DNA of 42,823 bases from FEN-1088 sp031407985 (GCA_031407985.1 JANOJB010000185.1:1-42823), one strand, 5' to 3'. Counted from the stretch's first letter, positions 7,726 to 16,552 are shown. A program made the numbers and translations. The notes: generated by a model not told the origin, from the sequence alone.

Positions 7726-9179
7726 GACAGGTCATGTGGCGCGTCGAGGGCACGGCAAGTGATCCGGAGCCCTCGCTGTCCGACGGATTCGCGCGTATCG
7801 CGGCACGTTCCGATTTCTTCGACCCGACCCGACCGGTTCTGGTGGCGCGCGCGCCCGGTCGCATCGATCTGATGGGCGGCATCGGTGACTACTCGGGATC
7901 GCTGGTGCTGGAACTTCCGATCGCGGCCGCGACGTGGGTTGCCGCGCAGCCGATTGCCGATCCCGTCTTCGTGGTGGAAAGTGCGGGGGCGGGAGACTTG
8001 TCCGCGGACACCACCGTCACGATTCCGCTTGCCGATCTGGTGCCGCCGTGCGGACCGCTGCCCTATGTCGACGCGCGGGCATTGTTGACCTCCGATGCGC
8101 GGCGCGCGTGGGCGGCGTACGTCGCGGGGGCGGTGGTCGTGCTTCACCGCGAATGCGGACGTCCCCTTCGCCACGGGGTCAAGATGCTTGTTCATTCGGA
8201 CGTACCGACGGGCAAAGGTCTCAGCTCGTCCGCGGCGCTGGAGGTCGCGGCACTGGAGGTTCTAACGGTGCTGACCGGTGCCACGCTTGGTGATCGCGAA
8301 CTGGCGCTGCTGGCCCAGAAGGTCGAAAACCACGTCGTTGGTGCGCCGTGCGGTGTGATGGACCAGATGACGGCCGTCTCGGGCAGGCGCGATCACCTGG
8401 TCGAAATCCTGTGCCAGCCAGCCGAGCTGCGGGGGCATGTGCCAGTGCCGCCGGGATTGGAGGTGTTCGGGATCGACTCGGGCATCCGGCACGCGGTCTC
8501 GGGCGCCGACTATGGTTCGGTACGCGTCGCGGCCTTCATGGGTTATCGGATCATCGCGGACGCCATGGGTCTCGGTGCGCGACCCGTGGCACCCGGGCGG
8601 GTCAGCATCGACGACGCGCGCTTCGGCGGGTACCTGGCCAACGTGACGCCCGCGGAATGGCAGTCGCGTTTTCGCGACGTTGTTCCGGTGCAGCTGGCGG
8701 GCCGTGCTTTTCTTGACCGGTACCAGGGTACCACCGACGCGGCGACCACCGTCGATCCGGATCGGAACTACGCCCCGCGCGTGTGCACCGAACATCCGAT
8801 CGATGAACACGTCCGCGTCCGCTCTTTTCGCGATCTGCTGCAAACCGGCGCGGCCGACGAAGAATCGTGTGTGCGCCTGGGCGCGCTGATGTACCAGGCA
8901 CACGCTAGCTTTTCGGCGTGTGGGCTAGGTTCGGACGGCACCGACCGGCTGGTCGACCTGGTTCGCGACGCCGGTGCGGACGTGGGGCTCTATGGCGCGA
9001 AGATCACGGGTGGCGGCAGCGGAGGAACCGTCGCCGTGTTGGCCCGTGTCGGAAGCGGTCCCGCGCTGGCGACGATCGCGGCCCGCTACCGGGCCGAGAC
9101 TGACCGGCCGGCGGCGATCTTCAGCGGATCGTCATCCGGATCGCGCACCTTCGGGGTACAGCGCCTGCTTCCGGTGTAG
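7722..9179 (+). CDS. GHMP sugar kinase, plant L-arabinokinase-like (galactokinase position)
   Basis: 485 residues; ATG at 7722 overlaps the previous stop (ATGA) and follows CCGGGAGA. It phosphorylates a sugar at C1 using ATP. Motifs: ARAPGRIDLMGGIGDYSGS (42-60), GKGLSSSAALE near 164 (ATP-binding GHMP loop), CGVMDQMT near 210 (catalytic Asp), and YGAKITGGGSGGTV near the end. GGI.DYSGS in place of the GalK GEHxDYN, GIDSGIRHAVSGADYGSVRV, and SACGLGSDGTDRLV all resemble the kinase half of plant ARA1 as I remember it. In this operon it fills the slot of galK, so galactose and L-arabinose are both plausible substrates. No N-terminal glycosyltransferase domain as in ARA1. Confidence 0.88.
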   Translation: MRQVMWRVEGTASDPEPSLSDGFARIAARSDFFDPTRPVLVARAPGRIDLMGGIGDYSGSLVLELPIAAATWVAAQPIADPVFVVESAGAGDLSADTTVTIPLADLVPPCGPLPYVDARALLTSDARRAWAAYVAGAVVVLHRECGRPLRHGVKMLVHSDVPTGKGLSSSAALEVAALEVLTVLTGATLGDRELALLAQKVENHVVGAPCGVMDQMTAVSGRRDHLVEILCQPAELRGHVPVPPGLEVFGIDSGIRHAVSGADYGSVRVAAFMGYRIIADAMGLGARPVAPGRVSIDDARFGGYLANVTPAEWQSRFRDVVPVQLAGRAFLDRYQGTTDAATTVDPDRNYAPRVCTEHPIDEHVRVRSFRDLLQTGAADEESCVRLGALMYQAHASFSACGLGSDGTDRLVDLVRDAGADVGLYGAKITGGGSGGTVAVLARVGSGPALATIAARYRAETDRPAAIFSGSSSGSRTFGVQRLLPV

Positions 9180-9190
9180 TGGTTGCGTCG

Positions 9191-9218
9191 GCCGCAAGCC
9201 GCAAGCCGCAAGCCGCAA
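9191..9218. repeat. Four tandem GCCGCAA heptamers
   Basis: GCCGCAA is repeated perfectly at 9191, 9198, 9205 and 9212 in the 51-base gap between two convergent genes. The segment TTGCG-TCGGC-CGCAA at its left end could form a short hairpin, but there is no T-run, so a terminator role is not shown. Confidence 0.85.
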
Positions 9219-9230
9219 CAGGTCGAACCT

Positions 9231-10076
9231 TCAGTCCGGATCGGACGCCGTTCCCTGTTCGGCCGGAGCCGCCATGGACCGGAACTTGAAAGGACGTTCG
9301 ACCTGCACCGGACCACCCTTGGGTGGAGAAAACGACCACTGGCTCATCTCCCGTTTCACGCAATCCATCACGTGCCCGTTGGTGGGGGAAATCGCCACCA
9401 CCTGGGTCGCTCCGACCTTGCCGCCGGGCAGAATCGTCCAACGCAACGTCAGGCGGTTGGCATTGATGGACCCAAGCGGCGTCCGTCGCGTTCGCGAAAC
9501 CTCCAGGGGGCAGTTCTTGAGCAGCGCGAAGCGTGACTTGATCTCCTGTTTCAGGACCGCGGCGTTTATGATGCCTGCGTTAACCGGAGCCGCTTTCTCG
9601 CCACGGTCGATTTTGTGTTCGATGAGAAGTTCATTGGGCATCGATTGCCCGCGGTCCTGTCGGATCGGCGCACGCGATTCGGTGACGCCCATCTTTCCCA
9701 CGCGTCCGGTCTCGAACAGCGACGGTCCGCGACGCAGTTGGTCGGGTGACAGTTTCTCCAATGACGGTGGCGCAACGGCCGCGGCTTCCTTCTGATCGAC
9801 GGCCGGCGCCACGGGTGCGATCGGTGCCGCCGGTTGCGGGGCGGGCAGCGTCACGACCGGCGCGCCGGGTTTCGAAGGCGGAGGAGGAACAACGATCGGC
9901 GCGGGTTGCTGCGCGACGGGCAACGCGACCGGGGGCGACGCCTTCACGGGAAAGCCCTTCTGCTCAACCGGCGGCGTGGATTTCGGGGGCTGCCCGCCGG
10001 ATTCCGTCCTGTCCGCCGTTCCTGCCGGCACAACCCACGAAAGCACCAGTACCCAAGGACCAAGTAGTGACATCAT
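9231..10076 (-). CDS. AgmX/PglI C-terminal (TonB-like) domain protein
   Basis: 281 residues; the chosen ATG (CAT at 10074-10076) has GGGAGG six bases upstream. A weak Sec signal (MMSLLGPWVLVLSWVVPAGTA) is followed by a long Pro/Ala/Val-rich stretch (about 30-110) of the kind that spans the periplasm. The last ~110 residues (LKQEIKSRFALLKNCPLEV, LTLRWTILPGGKV, CVKREMSQWSFSPPKGGPVQVERPFKF) match the TonB-like domain found at the end of AgmX/PglI proteins of gliding myxobacteria. Likely an envelope protein transmitting force or contacting an outer-membrane partner; the partner is unknown. Divergent from the ElyC-like gene at 10186. Confidence 0.75.
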   Translation of the reverse strand: MMSLLGPWVLVLSWVVPAGTADRTESGGQPPKSTPPVEQKGFPVKASPPVALPVAQQPAPIVVPPPPSKPGAPVVTLPAPQPAAPIAPVAPAVDQKEAAAVAPPSLEKLSPDQLRRGPSLFETGRVGKMGVTESRAPIRQDRGQSMPNELLIEHKIDRGEKAAPVNAGIINAAVLKQEIKSRFALLKNCPLEVSRTRRTPLGSINANRLTLRWTILPGGKVGATQVVAISPTNGHVMDCVKREMSQWSFSPPKGGPVQVERPFKFRSMAAPAEQGTASDPD

Positions 10077-10185
10077 GCGACACCTCCCGCTGCGGGAGCA
10101 CAACATGCCATCGATTCAGGGATGATCAAGTTGATAGGTTCTCGGGGGTCGCGCACGACCAGCTAACGACGGAGATGATTCGGCC

Positions 10186-10926
10186 ATGATGCTCAAGAAA
10201 CTGATCTCCTATTTTTTGCTCCCGTACCCGATGACTTTGCTCTTCTTGATCGTGGGGGTCTCGCTGCTTTGGTTCACATCCAGGCAGCGCCCGGGCAAGG
10301 TGTTGATCACGGCCGGTGTCTTTCTGCTGCTGTTCTTCTCGTGGCCGGTCTCCGGCGATCTCTTTGTGGCGCCGCTTCACCAGGCGATGCCATTGGCGAC
10401 GTCGGCCGATACCGTCGGTGTGCGTTGGGTCGTTGTGTTGGGCTCGGGCTATTCCACGAAGGCGGGGATCCCCGCCACGGGGCGCCTCAGCAGCTCCGGT
10501 CTGGTGCGACTGATCGAAGGGATCAGACTGACCCGCGCCCTGCCTGGTTCACGCCTGCTGTTGTCGGGCGGGATCGCTTACGGTGGCGTGCCGCAGGCCG
10601 AAGTCATGGCCCAGGCGGCGGAGTCGTTGGGGGTCGCGCGCGCCGACATGGTCCTGGAATCAAAGTCGGACGACACCCAGGACGAAGCGCGATTGGTGCG
10701 TGAGATCGTGGGAGACGAAAGATTTGTCCTTGTCACGTCGACGATGCACATGCGTCGATCGGTGCGCCTGTTCGAAAAACAAGGAATGAAGCCCATTGCC
10801 GCCCCCGCCGGATTCTGGTCAGACCAAACGGGCCTTCTTCCGTCCAGCCAGCACCTGACCATGGCCGACGCCGCCGATCACGAATACATCGGCATGCTGT
10901 GGGCCAAGCTGCGCGGAACGATGTAG
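10186..10926 (+). CDS. ElyC/YdcF/SanA-family DUF218 membrane protein
   Basis: 246 residues. Two N-terminal membrane segments (about 6-28 and 38-53) precede a DUF218 domain. LGSGY (strand 1 and nucleotide-like loop), LLLSGGIAYGGVPQAEVMA, ESKSDDTQDEARLV and FVLVTSTMHMRRSVRLFEKQG are in the family order, and KKLISYFLLPYPMTLLFL resembles the start of E. coli ElyC, which influences peptidoglycan and undecaprenyl-phosphate-linked polymer assembly at low temperature. Start is ATG at 10186 with GGAG 11 bases upstream. Envelope role likely; the exact reaction is not known for the family. Confidence 0.85.
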   Translation: MMLKKLISYFLLPYPMTLLFLIVGVSLLWFTSRQRPGKVLITAGVFLLLFFSWPVSGDLFVAPLHQAMPLATSADTVGVRWVVVLGSGYSTKAGIPATGRLSSSGLVRLIEGIRLTRALPGSRLLLSGGIAYGGVPQAEVMAQAAESLGVARADMVLESKSDDTQDEARLVREIVGDERFVLVTSTMHMRRSVRLFEKQGMKPIAAPAGFWSDQTGLLPSSQHLTMADAADHEYIGMLWAKLRGTM

Positions 10927-10976
10927 CCCGGCAGCACTCGGCAAGCTGACAGGCCGGCGCCTCAATTGGCGACCAC

Positions 10977-13900
10977 CTATGTCGTGGAAGGACTGGTGAC
11001 AGGTCCGGAGTGCGGCAGCTGCCGTGGCCCGATCTCGGAGAAGCGCCAGAGCGCTTCAACGACCTCGGTCGGATCTTCTTCCCCCTTGATCATGGCGTCA
11101 CGCAGGGAGAGCAATGCCGGAATGGCTGTCGTGGCAGCCTGAAGGGCAAAAACTCGGGTCGCGGCCCACCACCACGATTCGGACCCGGGGAAGTCTGTTC
11201 TCATTTTCGTCAGCTCGTCGGCGGCACGCGAGGAGTCGCGTTCCGCCAGGGAACGAATCGCTCGCGCGCGAACGAAATCGTCAGGATCAGAGAGGGCACC
11301 TTCCAATATGCTGCGGATTCGGTCCAGGGCAGGCGACATATCGGCGACCACGTTTAGAGCCCAAAATCGGACGACGTACGATGAATCCGTGAAGGCTTGC
11401 TCAAGGACTGGAAGGAATCGTTCGTCGGATGAGCCATAGAGCGCTCGCACGGCGATCGTTCGTTTGGCCTCGGTTGGATCTGAAAGCACCTGCTTCACCA
11501 GTACGTCGAATTCGTCTTCGTCGGCCAACGAGAGCGCAAGCAGTTTCCCCATGATGATTACCCGCGACGCCGGTTCGAGATCCGTGCGTTTCACGAAGCG
11601 CGTTAGGGCAGCGAAAAGATCGATGGCTGTCATCGCAGACGCGGCTTGGAACGCGACGTCGGCGCTGGAAAGGGCCTGTTCAAGGAGAGGAATAGCTCGT
11701 GGATCTGCGACCCTCCCCAGCGCTCGGGCGCTGGCCTTGCGGACCTCCAAGTCGGGATCGTTTCTGAGGTGCTCGTTCAGGATGGGAAGCAAGAGAGAGT
11801 TTCCAGGACGCGCGACGGCGGCAATAGCGGCTGCGCGAACCTTGGCATCGTCATGCTTGACCAAGGTGAGCAGGAGCGGCGCCAGAATCTCGTCGCCAAA
11901 CTGTCCTGCGATCCATGACGCTTTCGCGATCACCTCGGGGTTGGGATCGCCGAGGTGGCGCGCGATGCCTTCCCGCACGTCGGGGGTCCCGTTCATCCCA
12001 ACCTCTCGAAGAAAACGCCCGGCAACGGATGGGGGCGATGCCATCACCCACTTGAAAAAATCTGAAAACACCAATTTCCTAGTTGAAGCGTCCAGCGCCT
12101 CTCCCACGTCCGACGCCAAGAGCGCTGCAAGTGGAACTTGCTTCTCAAGGAGGGTCGAAATCCATCGAACTGCTTCGGGTGCCTGGTAGCCGTGCACCTT
12201 CCGGACGAACTTGGCGGCCCCTTCGAGTCGGCCTTGTACGATGGCCAGGTATCCCACTCCCAGGCGGATGACCTCCTCCCAGCGCGGCTCGTACATGTTC
12301 TTCAGTGCTTCGGTCGTGAAGCGTTCGTTCGCGTGCAGACCCGCAGCGACGAAGAATTCCTGGAAAGTCAGGTGCAGGAATCCCCAGAGTCCTGGTCCTC
12401 TCTCGCAGAGAAGTCCGACCTCCTTCGCCGATTTCTCAAGAAACGCTTCGGCCGCTTTGTTGGCGTCCTTGACCGAAAGGCCTTGCTGCTTGCGCACTGC
12501 CTTTGCCAGCGCGCGGAGTACCACCTTTTTGGGCGCGGCGGCCGTGGGGTGATTGCGGTGCATTTCGATGGCCAATTCCCCCAGGATTGGTAGCGCTTCC
12601 TCCTCGTATCGAAGGGCGGGTACCGAATCACCAGCAACCAGGCGACGCGCGCTGCCCCAAGTCTCGCAAAGTGTGCGCGCAACGGTTTGATAGAAGACGA
12701 TTCGGTGCCGGGGCAACCGTCCCTCTGAGCGATGAATCAGAGCCAAAGCCGAAAGCAAAAAAGGGTTCTTCGCAACCGCGGCGAGACGCGGGCTTTCCTG
12801 AATGGCGCCAAGGAGAGCGGCCGTCGCGGCGTCGGCAGCTCGATCGTTATCTTCGGAGGCTCCTTCGAGACGGTGGTATGCGCGATTGAAGCCCGTCAAG
12901 TAGCGCTGGATCTGCGCGTCCGAAAACGGCGTCAGGCGTGCTTCCCTGACCTGCGGCAACTGAAGGCCCCGGTAACCGACGATCCGGGAAGATGCGACGT
13001 AGCGATTGCGAGGGAAGACCGAGGCAAATGACTCGATCCAACGAAGTACTGACTCGTTGTCGCGAGCAACCTCATCGAGCCCATCGAAGAGGACCAGACA
13101 CTCCCCCTTCGAGAGGGCTGCTTCGAGGAAGGATTCCAGGCGGTCCGATCGCATATTGAGGCGCTCCTCAAAGTAGAGCGCCAGCGCCCGGAGCACGGAT
13201 CCCGGGTTCGGGGAAGGTCCCCTCAGCTCGGCGAGCCGGCCGACGCTTACGGGTAGGGGGAGGCGTCGTTCGTCCAGGCCGAATCTGCTCTGAAGGGCGA
13301 AACGGCCCCGCGCCGCAATGACGGCAAGCCATCTGAGGATCGCTGTCTTTCCTGCTCCAGGTTCACCCAAAACCACCAGGGATGGATTCCGGAGCAGTTC
13401 GGCCAAGGATGCGATACGGGGCCGGGCGCCAGTGAGGCCGGCGCCAGCAAGGAACGCCGCCAGGGAAGTCCCCTCGGTCTCGCCCTCGGTCTCAAACGTA
13501 GGAAGGACGAAGATCTCGGTCACAGGTAGGACCGGCGGCTCCTTCTTTTGAAGCCGAAACCCGACGTAGCGAAACATCGCGATCTCCGACCCGAAGCAGT
13601 AGTTTCGAAATCGCTCCCAGACGTGGAGCTCGTCGTTGCTGGCGGCGTTGTCACTTGCGCGCCCAACGGTGCCCGCAGCGGGAAACACATACGCTGCGAG
13701 TCCGTCTCGGCTTGTGCCCATCGTCTTGAACTGCGCCTGGTCGGCTCCTACCAGAGCGAGGTACACGTCCTCCGAAACGACGAACGTTCCCGGTGGAGCA
13801 TCCTTCTCAAGGTGCCCGCAGACGTTCAACTCCCTGCTAGCGAGCATTCCCGGTTCTGGATTCCATTCCACGGCGGCCATCACGTGGCCGGCGAGGCGAA

Positions 13901-14222
13901 CGGGGATCCCCAGATCGATGCGACACCTCTGCCAAAGATCCCGGCCGGCGCGGGCCACCATTCGTGGCAGTTCATCGGGGTCCGGATGGTGCAAGAAAAT
14001 AGTGGCGCCGTCACCTTGCCAGCCAAGCGGATCACACGCGCCATAGGCACGTGCCACTTCCTCGACCCCTGACTGATACTGCGCCTGCTTCCCCGCAAAG
14101 GCCTGCGGTGAAAGAATCGCGGACTCGGCAGTCGATCCCACGCGGTCGATAAAGACAACGCCAAGGTTGACGGGCGTTCCCGGGGACCAGTGCCAGACTT
14201 CTGGTGGACTTACGGTCGTCAT
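10977..14222 (-). CDS. Nucleotidyl-cyclase-like / NACHT NTPase / HEAT-repeat protein
   Basis: 1081 residues, cytoplasmic (no signal or membrane segment). Residues about 18-180 resemble a class III nucleotidyl cyclase: VVFIDRVGST (Asp26), GWQGDGATIFL (Asp71), and ELNVCGHLEKDAPPGTFVVSEDVY (Asn133). The two metal Asp and the Asn are present, but the substrate Lys before GD and the transition-state Arg (His137 here) are not. Next is a NACHT STAND ATPase: Walker A GEPGAGKT (286-293), Walker B CLVLFDGLDE (375-384), then SSRIVGY and winged-helix-like helices (WGFLHLTFQEFFVA). From about 735 to 1050 there are HEAT repeats (e.g. VRAAAIAAVAR, VRKASARALGRVADPRAI). Its ATG overlaps the stop of the upstream AlbA_2 gene. 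Third codon positions look less GC-biased than neighbours. Probably a ligand-sensing switch, maybe anti-phage. Confidence 0.9.
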   Translation of the reverse strand: MTTVSPPEVWHWSPGTPVNLGVVFIDRVGSTAESAILSPQAFAGKQAQYQSGVEEVARAYGACDPLGWQGDGATIFLHHPDPDELPRMVARAGRDLWQRCRIDLGIPVRLAGHVMAAVEWNPEPGMLASRELNVCGHLEKDAPPGTFVVSEDVYLALVGADQAQFKTMGTSRDGLAAYVFPAAGTVGRASDNAASNDELHVWERFRNYCFGSEIAMFRYVGFRLQKKEPPVLPVTEIFVLPTFETEGETEGTSLAAFLAGAGLTGARPRIASLAELLRNPSLVVLGEPGAGKTAILRWLAVIAARGRFALQSRFGLDERRLPLPVSVGRLAELRGPSPNPGSVLRALALYFEERLNMRSDRLESFLEAALSKGECLVLFDGLDEVARDNESVLRWIESFASVFPRNRYVASSRIVGYRGLQLPQVREARLTPFSDAQIQRYLTGFNRAYHRLEGASEDNDRAADAATAALLGAIQESPRLAAVAKNPFLLSALALIHRSEGRLPRHRIVFYQTVARTLCETWGSARRLVAGDSVPALRYEEEALPILGELAIEMHRNHPTAAAPKKVVLRALAKAVRKQQGLSVKDANKAAEAFLEKSAKEVGLLCERGPGLWGFLHLTFQEFFVAAGLHANERFTTEALKNMYEPRWEEVIRLGVGYLAIVQGRLEGAAKFVRKVHGYQAPEAVRWISTLLEKQVPLAALLASDVGEALDASTRKLVFSDFFKWVMASPPSVAGRFLREVGMNGTPDVREGIARHLGDPNPEVIAKASWIAGQFGDEILAPLLLTLVKHDDAKVRAAAIAAVARPGNSLLLPILNEHLRNDPDLEVRKASARALGRVADPRAIPLLEQALSSADVAFQAASAMTAIDLFAALTRFVKRTDLEPASRVIIMGKLLALSLADEDEFDVLVKQVLSDPTEAKRTIAVRALYGSSDERFLPVLEQAFTDSSYVVRFWALNVVADMSPALDRIRSILEGALSDPDDFVRARAIRSLAERDSSRAADELTKMRTDFPGSESWWWAATRVFALQAATTAIPALLSLRDAMIKGEEDPTEVVEALWRFSEIGPRQLPHSGPVTSPSTT

Positions 14223-15394
14223 GTCCGTTGGGGCTGCAGTCGCACCGTAATGCGGAAGTGCCCGCCGGTTTGTTCGAACGCTGGTTCTGGCAAGCCGCGA
14301 ACATGAAGAAGGCGAAGCATCTCGGGCACTCCCAGTCCAAGGTTTTCCCGACGGTGGGCCCGTGCCAACACCGCGGCGATCACGGGATTGCGGCGCTGGC
14401 TGATGCCGCCAATCCGGATGCTGTCCAGAGTTAGGTGGTTGAGGAGCGTTCCGGGGTTCACGATCTCAAAACGGTCATCGAAGACCAAGACGCGAATTTG
14501 AGAAGCAGCGCGGTAGTCTCTGTGGGCGAGCGCGTTCATTACCGCCTCCCGCAAGACCTCCAGCGGAATCCCAGACTCGACGCGCTGAAGGCCTTCAATT
14601 TTTGCGGGTGAGGACAGATGTCGGGATAGAAACGCCGTGGCGCCATCGGCTTGGTCGATGAGCCTCCCCCCAATCTCAGCTTGGTCCAGGAAGGTTCCTG
14701 ATATCGAGACTCCCGGCAGACGCACGGCCGAGATCCGTGCGTCTGGAAGCCAACGTTGGGGATCCTTGCCAAACATCAACACGCCGGAAACCGTCGGAAC
14801 CTCGCCGGCTGTCAGGCAGTGCAGCGCGATCAGGTACCGAAGTCTTGTATCCATGTCCAAGGCTGCGCTGTAGGCAGAGGAGAGGAAGTTGTCTATCGCG
14901 CCTTGATCCAGATCTTCCTTCGTGGCGCCCGAGACGGCCTGTTCGTCGAAATGAAATGACTCGGATTGTAGAATTCGCTCCAATTCTTCCCGGGTGGCCT
15001 GGCGGGAGGTACTGGCATCACGCACGTAGTAAATGTTTCGCGCGCGAAACGGTCTCTGAGGATGAAAACCCGGCACCGTCACCACCACGATGATCTGCTC
15101 GTCCAATCTGTGTTTTGCGATCGCGCACCAAAGCGGCGGGTGAAGGTTCTGTTGGCTCGCCGAAACAATCTGCCGCATCAGCACATCAGCTTGCTGAACG
15201 CTTCCAACCCCCGTCGGCGTGCCGTCGTCTTCGACGCCTACAAACAGTTCCCCTCCGCCTGAGTTGGCCAGGGCCGCCAGTTGTTTCGCGATTTCGTCCG
15301 CATCAAGCCGATAGTCCGTCCGGGCTACGGACTTGAACTCAGTTTGTGAGTCCTCACCTAGCAGTAGTCGCTTCGCAATTGCCTGTCCGTCCAT
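14219..15394 (-). CDS. AlbA_2 (Schlafen-type) plus GHKL-like ATP-binding protein
   Basis: 391 residues. The N-terminal ~130 residues are an AlbA_2 domain: ESQ-like start GEDSQTEFKSV, IAKQLAALANSGGGELFVGVEDDG, FRARNIYYVRD.S.S..A. The C-terminal part (about 270-385) has the HATPase_c_4 pattern: REAVMNALAHRDY (N-box), FEIVNPG, GISQRRNPVIAAVL, RRENLGLGVPEML. Proteins of this make-up are usually called ATP-binding or transcriptional regulator-like; the AlbA_2 fold is the divergent nucleic-acid-binding or nuclease core of Schlafens. Its stop overlaps the ATG of the NACHT gene by three bases, so the two are almost certainly co-translated. The ribosome-binding site at its own ATG is weak. Confidence 0.88.
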   Translation of the reverse strand: MDGQAIAKRLLLGEDSQTEFKSVARTDYRLDADEIAKQLAALANSGGGELFVGVEDDGTPTGVGSVQQADVLMRQIVSASQQNLHPPLWCAIAKHRLDEQIIVVVTVPGFHPQRPFRARNIYYVRDASTSRQATREELERILQSESFHFDEQAVSGATKEDLDQGAIDNFLSSAYSAALDMDTRLRYLIALHCLTAGEVPTVSGVLMFGKDPQRWLPDARISAVRLPGVSISGTFLDQAEIGGRLIDQADGATAFLSRHLSSPAKIEGLQRVESGIPLEVLREAVMNALAHRDYRAASQIRVLVFDDRFEIVNPGTLLNHLTLDSIRIGGISQRRNPVIAAVLARAHRRENLGLGVPEMLRLLHVRGLPEPAFEQTGGHFRITVRLQPQRT

Positions 15395-15468
15395 CGCTTC
15401 GACCGTAACCCAAACAACCGGCAGGGGCTAATCTGGCGGTGCGACGCGTGGTCTTGGTTGCCTTGTGC

Positions 15469-16098
15469 TCACCCCTTTTCGGGCGTCGGCAGCGGCGCGC
15501 GGGCCAGCGTGAACCGATCGCGCGTGTGCGTGTATTCCGATCCGCCCATGCGTCCGACGGCATCCAGGCGCCCCATGTCCACGCGTCCCGCCACGATCAG
15601 GTCGTCACGGATGTGCCACAACACGATCTCGCCCAGAATCAGGGCCGTCCGTCCGCGCCCCACCTCGATGATGCGATCCAGGCGGCACTCCATCGCCACC
15701 GGTGCCTCGGCGATGCGGGGCGGCGCCACCCGATCGGACGCGATCTTGGTCAGCCCCGCGGTCTCGAATTCGTCCACGCCGTAGGGATAGTCCGTCGCGG
15801 TCACGTTCATCGCCGTCGCCAACGCCTCGGGCACGACGTGAATGACGTATTCGCCCGTGCGTTCGATGTTGCGCCAGGTGTCCTTGGGGATCTCCTGGCC
15901 GTCGCGTTCACGCCGCGATACCACGATCAGGCACATGGGTGGCTCGGAACCGGCGCCGGTGAAGAAAGAGAACGGCGCCAGGTTGGCCGATCCGTCCTCG
16001 TTCAAGGTGGAGGTCCAGGCGATGGGCCTAGGCACGATGGTACCGACCTGCCAGAAGTAGGCCGCGCTCTCGGAGATATCGTTGGGATCGATCTTCAT
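15469..16098 (-). CDS. Flavin reductase-like (FMN-binding split-barrel) protein
   Basis: 209 residues from the ATG at 16098; a longer frame is out of family. QVGTIVPRPIAWTSTLNEDGSANLAPFSFF is the signature of the DIM6/NTAB flavin reductase-like family, where PRP(I/V)A..ST.D..G..N.APFS.F holds FMN. SRRERDGQEIPKDTWRNIERTGEYVIHVV and the later strand VEC-like MECRLDRIIEVG complete the barrel. Such proteins bind FMN and often act as reductases or partners of oxygenases; the substrate is unknown. Divergent from the lipoprotein at 16144 with 45 bases between. Confidence 0.88.
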   Translation of the reverse strand: MKIDPNDISESAAYFWQVGTIVPRPIAWTSTLNEDGSANLAPFSFFTGAGSEPPMCLIVVSRRERDGQEIPKDTWRNIERTGEYVIHVVPEALATAMNVTATDYPYGVDEFETAGLTKIASDRVAPPRIAEAPVAMECRLDRIIEVGRGRTALILGEIVLWHIRDDLIVAGRVDMGRLDAVGRMGGSEYTHTRDRFTLARAPLPTPEKG

Positions 16099-16143
16099 CA
16101 CCAGCAGCCTGACACGAATCGCCGCGGGTGTATTCTTCGTCGC

Positions 16144-16470
16144 ATGACCATGAGATCGCCGATTTGCGCGCTGGTGACGGTCGTCCTTTTCGGTTTTGTG
16201 GGGGCCTGCGGTCCGTCGAAGGCGGATCTGGAGAAGGTCCAAAGGGAGTTGAAGGACGTGACCAGCGATCGGGACGAGATGAAGGCGAAGGTCGAAAAGA
16301 CATTGGCGTCTCTGGAAACCCTGCGGAGCGAGAACGTCGACCTGCATGCGAAGGTTGACGCCGTGGCAGCGGAGAAGGCGGCCGCGGACAAAGCGGCCAG
16401 TTCTTCGCCGTCGAAGAAGAAGGCGGCGACGAAGAAGAAGAAGAAGGCCAAGAAAAAGAAGAAGAAATAG
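16144..16470 (+). CDS. Small coiled-coil lipoprotein with poly-lysine tail
   Basis: 108 residues. MTMRSPICALVTVVLFGFVGAC is a lipoprotein signal (lipobox VGAC). Residues about 27-80 are a continuous heptad-like helix (ADLEKVQRELKDVTSDRDEMKAKVEKTLASLETLRSENVDL, split here only for reading), predicted coiled coil. The last ~20 residues are nearly all lysine. The tail could bind anionic polymers such as peptidoglycan, LPS or DNA; that is inference. The ATG at 16150 is an alternative start. Confidence 0.7.
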   Translation: MTMRSPICALVTVVLFGFVGACGPSKADLEKVQRELKDVTSDRDEMKAKVEKTLASLETLRSENVDLHAKVDAVAAEKAAADKAASSSPSKKKAATKKKKKAKKKKKK

Positions 16471-16552
16471 GGACGGAAACGCCCGGCCGCCTGGTCAGGT
16501 CGCTGCTGCTTCTTGGACGGCGCGGCGGTTTGTGGTTATCAACGTTCTTCTG

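Noticed and set aside
10175..10189. A four-codon upstream open frame (ATG ATT CGG CCA TGA) overlapping the ElyC-like start
   Set aside because: GGAG lies directly against its ATG, leaving no usable spacing, and there is no evidence of translation.
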